From Flavobacteriales bacterium UBA1937 (GTDB lineage Bacteria > Bacteroidota > Bacteroidia > Flavobacteriales > Weeksellaceae), in NCBI GenBank assembly GCA_002337005.1, contig DDFD01000082.1, positions 1 through 52,729 on the forward strand: 52,729 nucleotides of DNA, read 5' to 3'. Shown here piece after piece: positions 1 through 10,252 of this stretch (positions are counted from its first letter, which is position 1; the number at the start of each line of letters is the position of its first letter). Below the pieces are notes generated by a model. That model made no database searches. It was given only the letters and a program-made list of their open reading frames with translations, and was not told the DNA's origin. Made by a program: the position numbers and the translations under genes.

Positions 1-135
1 AAATTATACGTCAAAATTATAAATTTATTCTTAAAAAAAGATTAAAATTTCATTTTTCTTTAAGTCTTTTGTATTTATCAAGAATTATACCAATAATCAA
101 AACGGTTAACCATTTAAAAATTCACTATTTTATTG

Positions 136-143
136 TATTTTTG
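136..143 (+). promoter_or_regulatory. Candidate -7 box for valS
   Basis: TATTTTTG at 136-143 matches the Bacteroidetes -7 consensus TAnnTTTG and lies 26 bases before the valS ATG. No convincing -33 TTTG is seen at the usual spacing, so this is a partial match only. Confidence 0.4.
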
Positions 144-169
144 CAAGCTATAAATAAAACATAGATTTT

Positions 170-2785
<2,616 letters not shown>

Positions 2786-2868
2786 GATGTTGGAAGTCTG
2801 ATGTAGGATGCTGTATTTGCATTTTCTATTAACGCCCAACTTCCATCATCAAACATCCATCAAGAATT
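2786..2868. repeat. Intergenic imperfect inverted repeat
   Basis: TGGAAGT (2791-2797) pairs with ACTTCCA (2839-2845), and the flanks add weaker GATG/CATC complementarity. This degenerate hairpin fills almost the whole gap between valS and the next gene. It may end transcription, but there is no clear U-tract. Confidence 0.45.
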
Positions 2869-3510
2869 ATGTCACACCTAGAAAACATACAAAAACTATT
2901 CTCTAAGAATTTCGTAGAAAATCCGCTTCTAGAAACTTTTGAAGTAGGAAAACTACATTTGAGTAGCGGTCAATTGGTGGCAAGTGATCCTTTGCTTACG
3001 CCAGACAAACAAGCTTTTACTGTAAAATTTCCTACAGGCGATTTTACCACTTTTATTCACAAAGAAAGAGATAGCAATTGTATAGCGTATGTAGAAATTG
3101 TTTTTGGAAATCAAGAAATTATTACTTGGGAAATGGCAGTTTGTGACGGACAAAATATTAAAGATTTAAAGGGCGAAGAAATTTTCGGTTATCCTGTAGA
3201 ATCTGGGATGGGTTGTTTTATGGATTTAGAAACACAGAATCTTTTAAATGCTTTAGAATTAGAACTTTTTGAGAAAAAAGGTGATGGATTTCTAGGGATT
3301 TATGAAGATTTTTTTCATCAACATTTTTATGACGAGAACGGTGCTATAGACCAATTTGCCTTCCTAAAACCCTATGAAAATAAACAAGGTACAATTTTTG
3401 CATTCGAAACAGGATACGGAGAAGGTTTCTATGCTTGTTACACTGGGTTTGATGAACAAAAAAATCCCACAAAAATAATTGCAGAATTTATAGAAATTAA
3501 ATCCGAATAA
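2869..3510 (+). CDS. DUF4241 domain-containing protein
   Basis: Protein of unknown function, 213 aa, no signal peptide or membrane segment, so probably cytoplasmic. It looks like the DUF4241 family. Supporting features are a VASDPL segment near residue 38, a FPTGDF turn, a central YPVESGMGCFMD block (about residues 105-116) and a C-terminal GYGEGFYACYTGFD block. In other bacteria such proteins turn up near toxin-immunity genes, but nothing here suggests a polymorphic toxin, so a role is not assigned. It is followed 43 bases later by the sugar kinase on the same strand. Confidence 0.75.
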   Translation: MSHLENIQKLFSKNFVENPLLETFEVGKLHLSSGQLVASDPLLTPDKQAFTVKFPTGDFTTFIHKERDSNCIAYVEIVFGNQEIITWEMAVCDGQNIKDLKGEEIFGYPVESGMGCFMDLETQNLLNALELELFEKKGDGFLGIYEDFFHQHFYDENGAIDQFAFLKPYENKQGTIFAFETGYGEGFYACYTGFDEQKNPTKIIAEFIEIKSE

Positions 3511-3553
3511 AACCTTACTTTTCAAAATAAATAATTAATAACTTTTTATAAAA

Positions 3554-4444
3554 ATGAAATTCAATTCTGAACAACCCAAAATCTTAGTGGTAGGAAGCTC
3601 TTCTATAGATTTGGTTCTTAATACCGAGAAATATCCTCAGGCAAATGAAACGGTAATGGCAGTAAGGTCTGAAACTTTTTTCGGAGGAAAAGGTGCTAAT
3701 CAGGCAGTAGGAACAGCTAGATTAGGTGCTAATACCATGTTTATTGGTTGTGTAGGAATGGATCCTTATGGTCAGCAAATTCTTAGAAATTTGGTAGATC
3801 AAAACGTAAACGTAGGCTTTGTACATGAAGATATAGACGTTGCTACAGGTACTGCGTATGTTACCGCTTCAGGTGGCAAAAACGCCATTGTGGTGGTTCC
3901 TTCGGCCAACCATCGCTTGCAGCCAGAGCATTTAGAAAATCCAGATAAGTTTTTCTCTACTGCAGATTTAGTTTTAGTACAGTTAGAAATTCCGATGAAT
4001 GTGGTAGAAACCGTCTATGAAAAATGCAAAAAATACGGAACTAAATTAGGGATTTATGCAGCTCCAGCTCATAAAATCGCTCCAGAAATTTTAGATTATG
4101 CTACTTTTATTGTGTTGAAAAGCAATGATTTATCTATTATTTTTGATGAAGATACCAAAGACGAAGTTCTTAAAAAATATCCCAATAAAATATTCTTAAG
4201 AGACGACACCAATTCTACAGTTTATTACAATGGCTCTGAGATGAGGTTTTACAGAAACGACCCAAAAGAAATGCCTAATAAAATGGGAATGGGAGACGCC
4301 TTCACCTCTGGTTTTGCGGTAGCCTATTGCCACGGAAACGAAATAGACGATTGTGTGAAATTTGGGAATGATGTTTCTCTTAAAGTTTCTAAAAAGAGAG
4401 GTTCACAAAACGGTTTACCTTATCTTAAGGATTTTGATTTTTAA
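3554..4444 (+). CDS. PfkB-family sugar kinase, ribokinase-like
   Basis: Cytoplasmic ATP-dependent kinase of the PfkB/ribokinase fold, 296 aa. The N terminus shows the family opening (VVGSSSIDLVLNTEKYP) and the GGKGANQA signature at about residues 44-51, typical of ribokinases. The catalytic base is preserved as Asp248 in GMGDAF. Here the usual DTTGAGD motif reads NKMGMGD, losing the DT pair and replacing Ala by Met. Ribose is the most likely substrate by overall similarity, but the altered anion-hole motif leaves substrate uncertain. No transporter or ribose gene lies nearby. Confidence 0.85.
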   Translation: MKFNSEQPKILVVGSSSIDLVLNTEKYPQANETVMAVRSETFFGGKGANQAVGTARLGANTMFIGCVGMDPYGQQILRNLVDQNVNVGFVHEDIDVATGTAYVTASGGKNAIVVVPSANHRLQPEHLENPDKFFSTADLVLVQLEIPMNVVETVYEKCKKYGTKLGIYAAPAHKIAPEILDYATFIVLKSNDLSIIFDEDTKDEVLKKYPNKIFLRDDTNSTVYYNGSEMRFYRNDPKEMPNKMGMGDAFTSGFAVAYCHGNEIDDCVKFGNDVSLKVSKKRGSQNGLPYLKDFDF

Positions 4445-4477
4445 AAATTTAAGAGCAGAAATTTATATTTTTTTATA

Positions 4478-4551
4478 CAGGCAGTCCTGCTTTCGCCACT
4501 CGCTTTTTTATTTTTTGCCAACGCTCAACCCTTTCAGCGTTTGAAACGCTA
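4478..4551. repeat. Intergenic palindromic repeat element
   Basis: The 304-base gap after the kinase gene holds no credible gene. It contains GCAG-TC-CTGC near 4480, a T-rich stretch, and the palindrome AGCGTTT-G-AAACGCT at 4536-4550. ACGCT at 4521-4525 can compete for the AGCGT arm. The GC-richer segment amid AT-rich DNA looks like a dispersed intergenic repeat, a judgement from memory of similar Flavobacteria sequences rather than a search. Confidence 0.45.
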
Positions 4552-4748
4552 AAAAGGTATTCCACAAAAAAAGTAAAAAGAGCTCAAACAAAGGCTCAAT
4601 CAGGGCTATGAACACGTTTCAGTTATACTATCACTTTCACAAAAACTGACATCCGAAATCAAAAAAGATATGCAAAGAATTTCAAATTTTTGGAATTCTT
4701 TTCTTTTTTTAGATATTTTTGAAAACTTCATTTTTTTTTAATTAATCA

Positions 4749-5588
4749 ATGGAAATTATTCAGCTCAAAACCTCAGACCAATACGACATTTCAATCACCC
4801 TTTTTGAACCCAAAAATTCGGTGCAGAAACTTCTTTTGGTCAATTCTGCTACTGGAGTTAAGCAACAAACGTATTACGATTTTGCGCAGTATTTTGCAGA
4901 CCATGGTTATACCGTAATTACCTATGATTACAGAGGAATTTCGCTTTCTAAACCCCAAAAAATGAAAGGCTTTGAAGCCAGTATGAGAATCTGGGGAAAT
5001 ACAGATTATAAAGCAGTTACAGATTTTATTCAAGAAAAATATGCTCATTATAGAAAATTTGTGGTGGGGCATAGTGTAGGTGCTTTAATTCTAGGAATGA
5101 ATCCAAATTCAGAAATTTTCGAAAAATGCTGTTTCGTGGCTACGCAAAACACGTATTTCGGGCATCTAAAAACGAAAGTAAAATTTCTAGGATTACTAGG
5201 TTTTGGATTATATCAGCCGATTGTTACAAAGCTCAAAGGTTATTTTGAGACACAATTGGTTAACCTAGGTGAGAGCCTTCCTAAAGGAGTTTCAGATGAT
5301 TGGCGAACGCTAATTATTCATAAAAAATCCATCAATAAACTTTTAGAAAGAACACCAGATTATTCTAAAAATCTTTCGCAGGAAGTACTTTATCTAAATA
5401 TGGAAGATGATGAATGGATTACCGAAAAAGGAATGAAATTACTGATGAACGCTACGTATTCTAATATGAAAACCACCTACAGAACCGTGAAAGTTTCTGA
5501 AAGTACAGGTGAACCTATTGGTCATATCAATTTTTTTAGAGCGAAGCATTTTCAACTTTGGAAAATAGTTCTCGATTGGTTTTTGTAA
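4749..5588 (+). CDS. Alpha/beta hydrolase
   Basis: Soluble alpha/beta-hydrolase-fold protein of 279 aa. The nucleophile elbow is GHSVG with Ser109. An oxyanion/early strand region precedes it (VNSATGVKQQTYYDFAQYFA, then YDYRGISLS at about 61-69), as in serine aminopeptidase-like (S33) and COG4757-type hydrolases. A late His in EPIGHINFF is the likely triad His. There is no signal peptide, so it probably acts in the cytoplasm. The substrate cannot be told. It lies 9 bases before the HD hydrolase gene, so the two are probably co-transcribed. Confidence 0.85.
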   Translation: MEIIQLKTSDQYDISITLFEPKNSVQKLLLVNSATGVKQQTYYDFAQYFADHGYTVITYDYRGISLSKPQKMKGFEASMRIWGNTDYKAVTDFIQEKYAHYRKFVVGHSVGALILGMNPNSEIFEKCCFVATQNTYFGHLKTKVKFLGLLGFGLYQPIVTKLKGYFETQLVNLGESLPKGVSDDWRTLIIHKKSINKLLERTPDYSKNLSQEVLYLNMEDDEWITEKGMKLLMNATYSNMKTTYRTVKVSESTGEPIGHINFFRAKHFQLWKIVLDWFL

Positions 5589-5597
5589 ATTTGAAGC

Positions 5598-6245
5598 ATG
5601 AATCAAAGCATAGAAAAAACCATCAATTTTGTAAAACAAAAATTAGAGGGTGCAGAAGCTGGTCACGATTGGTTTCATATAGAACGCGTATGGAAACTTT
5701 CTAAAAAAATTGCGGAAAATGAAGAAGCTAATGCAGAAATTGTAGAATTAGCAGCACTTCTTCACGATATTGCAGACCCGAAATTTCACGACGGAGACGA
5801 AACTTTGGCTACTAAAATTTCTTTGGAGTTTTTGAAAAGTATAGATGTGGAAGAAAATACCATTCATCAAGTTATTTATATCATCGAAAATATTTCTTTC
5901 AAAAATAGAGGTCAAGCACCAGAAATTCCTTCTATAGAATTACAGATTGTACAAGATGCAGATAGATTAGACGCCATTGGAGCTATCGGAATTGCCAGAA
6001 CTTTTAACTTTGGTGGTTTTAAGAATAATTTGATGTATCATCCTGATATTCAGCCAAAATTAAATATGACTAAAGAAGAATACAAAAAATCAAACGGAAC
6101 TACCATCAATCATTTTTACGAAAAACTTCTTCTTTTAAAAGATTTAATGAATACAGAATCTGCAAAAAAAATCGCGTCAGAAAGACACGATTTTATGTTG
6201 AAATTTCTAGATGAATTCTACAAAGAGTGGAAGGTGGAAATTTAA
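5598..6245 (+). CDS. HD-domain phosphohydrolase
   Basis: Metal-dependent phosphohydrolase of the HD superfamily (YedJ-like), 215 aa, cytoplasmic. The metal ligands are visible as H27 in HDWFHIERV, H56-D57 in LLHDIAD, and the distal Asp in DADRLDAIGAIGIAR. Members of this subgroup hydrolyse nucleotides or other small phosphate esters, but the natural substrate is usually unknown. It starts 9 bases after the hydrolase gene. Its stop overlaps by 4 bases the stop of the convergent beta-barrel gene. Confidence 0.88.
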   Translation: MNQSIEKTINFVKQKLEGAEAGHDWFHIERVWKLSKKIAENEEANAEIVELAALLHDIADPKFHDGDETLATKISLEFLKSIDVEENTIHQVIYIIENISFKNRGQAPEIPSIELQIVQDADRLDAIGAIGIARTFNFGGFKNNLMYHPDIQPKLNMTKEEYKKSNGTTINHFYEKLLLLKDLMNTESAKKIASERHDFMLKFLDEFYKEWKVEI

Positions 6246-7456
6246 AAAATATTATAACCAACAGAGATGCTGTTATAAGTAAAAGAATTTCCAAAATATA
6301 CAAACTCTGAAACAGATCTTTTCATAGAAGTATTAAACTCTGCAAAAAATTTGTTTTTGTAAGAGTAACCAAACCCAAAAATAAAGTTTGAAGTCATTTT
6401 TCCTAAATTAAAATAAGTATCTGAGTAGTATGTAGTAGAAGTATATTTTAGACTTCCGTCTTGTGTTTTTAAGGTAAATATTGGGAATTTAACATTCGCA
6501 AATATTTTTGACTTTTCATTTATAAACATGGCATATCTCACTCCTATTGGAAATTCCATATATCCATATTTTATTGATATATCTCTATTGTTGTCAATAG
6601 ATTTAGAATTTGCATTCATTTTAGAATAAGTAGCTTCTAATAAAAGAGACCATTTGCTTTTATTAAAAGGTAAAATGTATTCCATTTCTGTTGAAAATTT
6701 AGGGTCTATTGAGCTTAAGTTGGCATCGTAAGACTGTGGAGAGCTAGGTGAATAAAATTTAAAATTAGAAAAATTAACACCAGGTTTTATGGAAAGATGA
6801 ATTTTTGTCTTAACTTTCTCTAAGGATAGTTTATTCTGCTCATTCGATACTTGGTTGTATACATTGAAAACTTTAATTAAACTAGAATCAGTATATTCAG
6901 TACTTTTAACCATTTTTAAAGCAGCAGCATCATCCGAAAAAATATCATGTAATTGATTTTTATATTTGTCATTACGCGCCAATAAAAAAGTATTTCCATC
7001 GGGGTTGTATTCTTTATAAATCAGAATCTTAATTTCTCCACTTTCGTCAGAATAGAAAAAATTTTGTATCCCTTTTTTAAAGTAAGAATAAAGATTCTTT
7101 TTTCCTGTTGATAATTGGTATAAAAATATAGAAGTATCCCTCAAATCTGGTTCTGGTGAAGAAGATAAACTTTGTAAATCACTATTGTAAACATTAATTT
7201 TTCCAGTATATCTAATCAATTTATTGTAACCAAATACTTGAAATTCTTTCACATCATTTACTGTAGCAGTTTTTTCTTCTGAATTTTCTTCAGTTTTATA
7301 TTTAAAAAAAGTTGGGTTTTCTAGCCAATCAATGTTTTTTATTAAAACCTCATGCTTTTTTTCTTGATTATCAATAAAATAGCCTTTTTCAAATTTTAAT
7401 TGAGACCAAAGAGAGATAGAATTAAAAATTAAGATTAATAGAAGTGTTTTTTTCAT
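6242..7456 (-). CDS. Putative outer-membrane beta-barrel protein
   Basis: Secreted or outer-membrane protein of 404 aa with an N-terminal signal peptide (MKKTLLLILIFNSISLWSQ). The first half is a mixed domain with many charged residues. From about residue 220 it shows alternating hydrophobic/polar strands with aromatic girdles (PGVNFSNFKF, MEFPIGVRYAMF, FGFGYSYKNKFFAEF) and it ends in a terminal aromatic strand (SVGYNIF). This is the pattern of PorT/OMP_b-brl-type barrels. It stands alone and converges on the HD hydrolase gene. Specific function is not recognised. Confidence 0.7.
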   Translation of the reverse strand: MKKTLLLILIFNSISLWSQLKFEKGYFIDNQEKKHEVLIKNIDWLENPTFFKYKTEENSEEKTATVNDVKEFQVFGYNKLIRYTGKINVYNSDLQSLSSSPEPDLRDTSIFLYQLSTGKKNLYSYFKKGIQNFFYSDESGEIKILIYKEYNPDGNTFLLARNDKYKNQLHDIFSDDAAALKMVKSTEYTDSSLIKVFNVYNQVSNEQNKLSLEKVKTKIHLSIKPGVNFSNFKFYSPSSPQSYDANLSSIDPKFSTEMEYILPFNKSKWSLLLEATYSKMNANSKSIDNNRDISIKYGYMEFPIGVRYAMFINEKSKIFANVKFPIFTLKTQDGSLKYTSTTYYSDTYFNLGKMTSNFIFGFGYSYKNKFFAEFNTSMKRSVSEFVYFGNSFTYNSISVGYNIF

Positions 7457-7475
7457 GGTTTTTGATTTAAGTGCA

Positions 7476-7501
7476 CAAATATATCACAAAGAGATATATT
7501 T
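7476..7501 (-). promoter_or_regulatory. Candidate promoter and operator of the beta-barrel gene
   Basis: On the minus strand TATATTTG (complement of 7476-7483) fits the -7 consensus. It is embedded in a perfect 9-bp inverted repeat, AAATATATC (7477-7485), 7-base spacer, GATATATTT (7493-7501). An inverted repeat over the -7 box could be a repressor site, but it is very AT-rich, so chance is possible. Confidence 0.4.
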
Positions 7502-7577
7502 TAAAAACAAAATTTTATATTTGTATTGATTTATGAGAAATGTCTTGATTAGAATAATTTATTTGCAATTTTCTTGA

Positions 7578-8177
7578 ATGAATTCCATCAATTTTTTACT
7601 TTTATTTCTGCTAGTTTTCGCTCTGGTTCTTAGTTTGTTCAAAACTGGAAAGAATGCCCGTATTGCTAGAGCTTTCAGAATATTGATTGCATTATTTGGA
7701 ATTTTATTTTTCGGATATTGGTTTTTTCAGAAAAGTTTAAATAATTTTTTAGAAAAATCTATGTCTGTGCAAGTCATTAATCGGTTAAATCAACCAATTG
7801 ATTTTTATGCTATTAAAGTAATTAATAAAGATAAAAATCAGTTTTTATCTAAACATTTAGGGAAAATTAGAACCAACCATTATCAGATAGAATATTTTGA
7901 TATGAGTAATTCTAATGAATATTGGGTTATTGGTTATTTGCCCAAAAGTAAAATGGTCTATTTTACTCAACACAGCGTGCAAAACAAAGAAGCGGATCAA
8001 AAAATAGAGGTTAAAAATTACCTCAATCAAAGTGTTAAACTCTCAGAAAAAGCACAAGAAGTGGTAGAAAATCTCAAATTAGGAAACATAGGGCAAAGTG
8101 TAAAAGTCACGCTTACCTTACTTCTATTGTTACTAAATATTGTTTTATTGGCCAGGAAAAAATCTTATTCTCATTGA
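7578..8177 (+). CDS. Small membrane protein of unknown function
   Basis: 199-aa protein with hydrophobic segments at about residues 3-20 and 30-50 and a C-terminal helix (TLTLLLLLLNIVLLA) followed by a basic tail. The middle 110 residues form a soluble domain that begins VINRLNQPIDFYAIKV. I do not recognise the family. A TATATTTG box at 7516-7523 could drive it. It is followed by the MITE-like element. Confidence 0.65.
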   Translation: MNSINFLLLFLLVFALVLSLFKTGKNARIARAFRILIALFGILFFGYWFFQKSLNNFLEKSMSVQVINRLNQPIDFYAIKVINKDKNQFLSKHLGKIRTNHYQIEYFDMSNSNEYWVIGYLPKSKMVYFTQHSVQNKEADQKIEVKNYLNQSVKLSEKAQEVVENLKLGNIGQSVKVTLTLLLLLLNIVLLARKKSYSH

Positions 8178-8195
8178 TTTTTAGACTGTTTTTTA

Positions 8196-8381
8196 GAGCC
8201 TGTTTAAATTTTATTACAATTATTTTTATAACTATTTTAATAAGGATTTTTTGCTTTTTAATTGCAGATTTATCGGGATAAATCAAAAATGAAAAGTGAA
8301 AAATAGGCTTAAAAGAGCAAAAAATAATGTAAAGATAGTTTTTAAGAGTTATAATTTTTTCGATAGAATTTGAACAGACTC
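8196..8381. mobile_element. MITE-like element with terminal inverted repeats
   Basis: The left end GAGCCTGTTTAAATT (8196-8210) and the complement of the right end (GAGTCTGTTCAAATT, 8367-8381) match at 13 of 15 bases. The similarity continues inward in patches (TTTTTTGCT-TTTTAA on both arms). The element is flanked by TTA on each side (8193-8195 and 8382-8384), a possible 3-bp target duplication. A perfect palindrome GATTTATC-GG-GATAAATC sits at 8267-8284. There is no coding capacity. It reads as a non-autonomous transposon relic just upstream of the rtcB-prfH promoter. Confidence 0.6.
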
Positions 8382-8402
8382 TTAATTTGTTTTAAAAATA
8401 AA

Positions 8403-8435
8403 TTTGCACAATTCAGAAAAAACAATTTATATTTG
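8403..8435 (+). promoter_or_regulatory. Promoter of the leader peptide/rtcB-prfH operon
   Basis: A -33 TTTG (8403-8406) is separated by 21 bases from the -7 box TATATTTG (8428-8435), an excellent fit to the Bacteroidetes promoter. It would start transcription near 8440, about 35 bases before the leader peptide ATG. Another TAnnTTTG at 8399-8406 overlaps the -33 box. Confidence 0.7.
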
Positions 8436-8476
8436 CACCCGAAAATCAAGTTTAACAATTAAAAATCGAAGCAAAA

Positions 8477-8554
8477 ATGTTCAAATTTCACAATTTATCT
8501 TCAGTAGGATTGCCACTTTCTGTGGTACGCTTCGGTGATTTCGTTTTCAGCTAG
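8477..8554 (+). CDS. Putative leader peptide of the rtcB-prfH operon
   Basis: A 25-codon reading frame opens with ATG after an A-rich stretch and starts MFKFHNLSSVGLPLSV. Five of 25 codons are Phe (positions 2, 4, 19, 22, 24). It lies between a good promoter and an intrinsic terminator, which is the classic arrangement of an attenuation leader. Codon segment 8529-8535 (GCTTCGG) can pair either with CGAAGC (8467-8472) just upstream of the ATG or with CCGAAG (8584-8589) in the terminator. Nothing but position and structure supports translation, and I know of no described homologue. Confidence 0.5.
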   Translation: MFKFHNLSSVGLPLSVVRFGDFVFS

Positions 8555-8579
8555 AATTATTATCAATTATGAAATATAG

Positions 8580-8612
8580 AAACCCGAAGTTGTAAAATTT
8601 CGGGTTTTATTT
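8580..8612 (+). terminator. Attenuator-like intrinsic terminator
   Basis: AAACCCGAA (8580-8588) pairs with TTCGGGTTT (8599-8607), followed by a T-rich run. It lies 25 bases after the leader stop and about 170 bases before rtcB. Its 5' arm contains CCGAAG, which can instead pair with CTTCGG at 8530-8535 in the leader frame, giving an antiterminator. Confidence 0.75.
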
Positions 8613-8684
8613 TATCCTAAGCTCTGCAAAATTTCCCCGAAATTTTATTGAAATGTATGTTTACCAGCAATTTTTTGTTGGCAT

Positions 8685-8721
8685 ATTCTTGATGCACATT
8701 TTTTAAAATTTTTTCAAGAAT
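8685..8721 (+). other. Hairpin between attenuator and rtcB
   Basis: ATTCTTGA (8685-8692) and TCAAGAAT (8714-8721) form a perfect 8-bp inverted repeat around a 21-base AT-rich loop that itself contains AAAATTTT. It may be a second terminator or an mRNA structure before the rtcB ribosome-binding region. It is only weakly GC-paired. Confidence 0.4.
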
Positions 8722-8780
8722 TTTTAAGATGAATGATTTCTGTAATCAATCATCAAATAATATTTATCAATTATAAAAAA

Positions 8781-10172
8781 ATGGGAAATTTAAAATTAAA
8801 AGGAAAAGATATCCTAAAATTGGGATATCCTAATAATAAATCGGTAACGGTAGCCTTAGAAGTAGCAAAGAAAAATTTTGCAGATAAAAATACCGCATAC
8901 GTAAAAAATATTTTGAAGGAAATTTTACTTCAACCAGAAGAATTTAAGAGTAATCTAATGCTTGGCCAGATTGCAGAAGAACTTTTAGTGAGCAAAAAAA
9001 CTGAAAAAAAAATGCTTTTGAATAACAGAGTTCCGTATGAGATTTTCGGGGATGAAATTTCAGAGGATGCGATTAATCAGTTTTATACTTCGCTTAAACT
9101 TCCGGTTTCGGTAAAAGGTGCTTTGATGCCAGATGCACATTTCGGGTATGGTCTGCCCATTGGTGGAGTATTGGCAACCAAAAATGCTGTAATTCCTTAT
9201 GGAGTAGGCTTAGACATTGGTTGTAGAATGTGTTTAAGTATTTTGGATACGCCAGTTTCTTATCTGGATGGTGCGAAAGACAAATACGAAAAAGCATTAG
9301 CCGAACATACCAAATTCGGGATGTATGAAGTGCATAAAACGCACATAGAAAATGAAATTTTTGAGAATGAAACATTCAATTTAATTCCGATTTTAAGAAG
9401 ATTAAAGTCAAAAGCGATCAAACAAATGGGCACTTCTGGCGGAGGAAACCATTTTGTAGAATTCGGAGAAGTAGAAATTTTAGAAGATGATCATCAAATT
9501 GGTTTGCCAAAAGGAAAATATGTAGGTATTCTTTCGCACAGTGGTTCTAGAGGTTTTGGTGCAGAAATTGCGCAATATTACACCAGAGTTGCAGTAGAAA
9601 ATTGTCCACTCCCGAAAGAAGCACAACATTTAGCTTGGCTGGATTTAGACACGCATCTCGGACAAGAATATTGGATTTCTATGAATCTAGCAGGAGATTA
9701 TGCTTCCGCTTGTCATACCGATATTCACAGACGTTTGATAAAAGCAGTTGGCGGAAGGTTGAAAGCCAGAATAGAAAATCATCACAATTTTGCTTGGAAA
9801 GAAACTTTTGACGGAGAAGAATTGATTGTTCACAGAAAAGGGGCAACACCAGCTTCGGAAGGACAGTTGGGGATCATCCCAGGTTCTATGACCAGCAAAG
9901 GTTTCATTGTAAAAGGCAGAGGAAATGCAGCCTCTCTTCATTCTGCTTCGCATGGTGCTGGGAGAAAGCATTCCAGAAATTTTGCCAAAACAGCTTTCAC
10001 ACAAAAAGAAATGAAAGATGAGCTAAAAATGCACAAAGTAACCTTGATTGGAGGTAGTCTGGAAGAAGCACCTATGATGTACAAAAACATCAATCAGGTA
10101 ATGAATGCGCAGCAAGATTTGGTAGATATTTTGGGTGCTTTCCAGCCGAGAATCGTGAGAATGGACAAGTAA
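8781..10172 (+). CDS. rtcB: RtcB-family RNA ligase
   Basis: GTP- and Mn2+-dependent RNA ligase that joins 2',3'-cyclic phosphate or 3'-phosphate ends to 5'-OH ends. The family motifs run in order: PDAHFGYGLPIGG (about 117-129), metal-site DIGC (Asp145, Cys148), GTSGGGNHF, HSGSRGFG, and the C-terminal HGAGRKHSR segment that carries the guanylylation region. I place the start at 8781 (MGNLKLKGKD). An in-frame ATG at 8733 would add 16 residues unlike the family. Pairing with prfH marks it as the RtcB2 type, reported to re-seal 16S rRNA cut at the decoding centre. It is the first gene of a three-gene unit. Confidence 0.93.
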   Translation: MGNLKLKGKDILKLGYPNNKSVTVALEVAKKNFADKNTAYVKNILKEILLQPEEFKSNLMLGQIAEELLVSKKTEKKMLLNNRVPYEIFGDEISEDAINQFYTSLKLPVSVKGALMPDAHFGYGLPIGGVLATKNAVIPYGVGLDIGCRMCLSILDTPVSYLDGAKDKYEKALAEHTKFGMYEVHKTHIENEIFENETFNLIPILRRLKSKAIKQMGTSGGGNHFVEFGEVEILEDDHQIGLPKGKYVGILSHSGSRGFGAEIAQYYTRVAVENCPLPKEAQHLAWLDLDTHLGQEYWISMNLAGDYASACHTDIHRRLIKAVGGRLKARIENHHNFAWKETFDGEELIVHRKGATPASEGQLGIIPGSMTSKGFIVKGRGNAASLHSASHGAGRKHSRNFAKTAFTQKEMKDELKMHKVTLIGGSLEEAPMMYKNINQVMNAQQDLVDILGAFQPRIVRMDK

Positions 10173-10233
10173 TGGTTGTCAGTTTTTAGTTGATAGTTTT
10201 TGGTTAAAATCATAAACTATCAACAAACAACCA
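10173..10233 (+). repeat. Inverted repeat between rtcB and prfH
   Basis: TGGTTGT (10173-10179) and GTTGATAGTTT (10189-10199) pair in nested fashion with AAACTATCAAC (10214-10224) and ACAACCA (10227-10233), giving a long stem over most of the intergenic gap. There is no T-run after it, so it more likely stabilises or processes mRNA, or is a copy of the low-complexity intergenic repeats common in this window. Confidence 0.6.
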
Positions 10234-10252
10234 TCAATAAACAACAAATAAA

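Noticed and set aside
2869..3510. DUF4241 gene as an immunity protein of a toxin system
   Set aside because: No toxin, effector or immunity cluster is near; the neighbours are housekeeping genes.
8477..8554. Leader frame as a classic amino-acid (Phe) biosynthesis attenuator
   Set aside because: Five Phe codons are present but scattered, and the downstream genes have nothing to do with Phe synthesis or charging.
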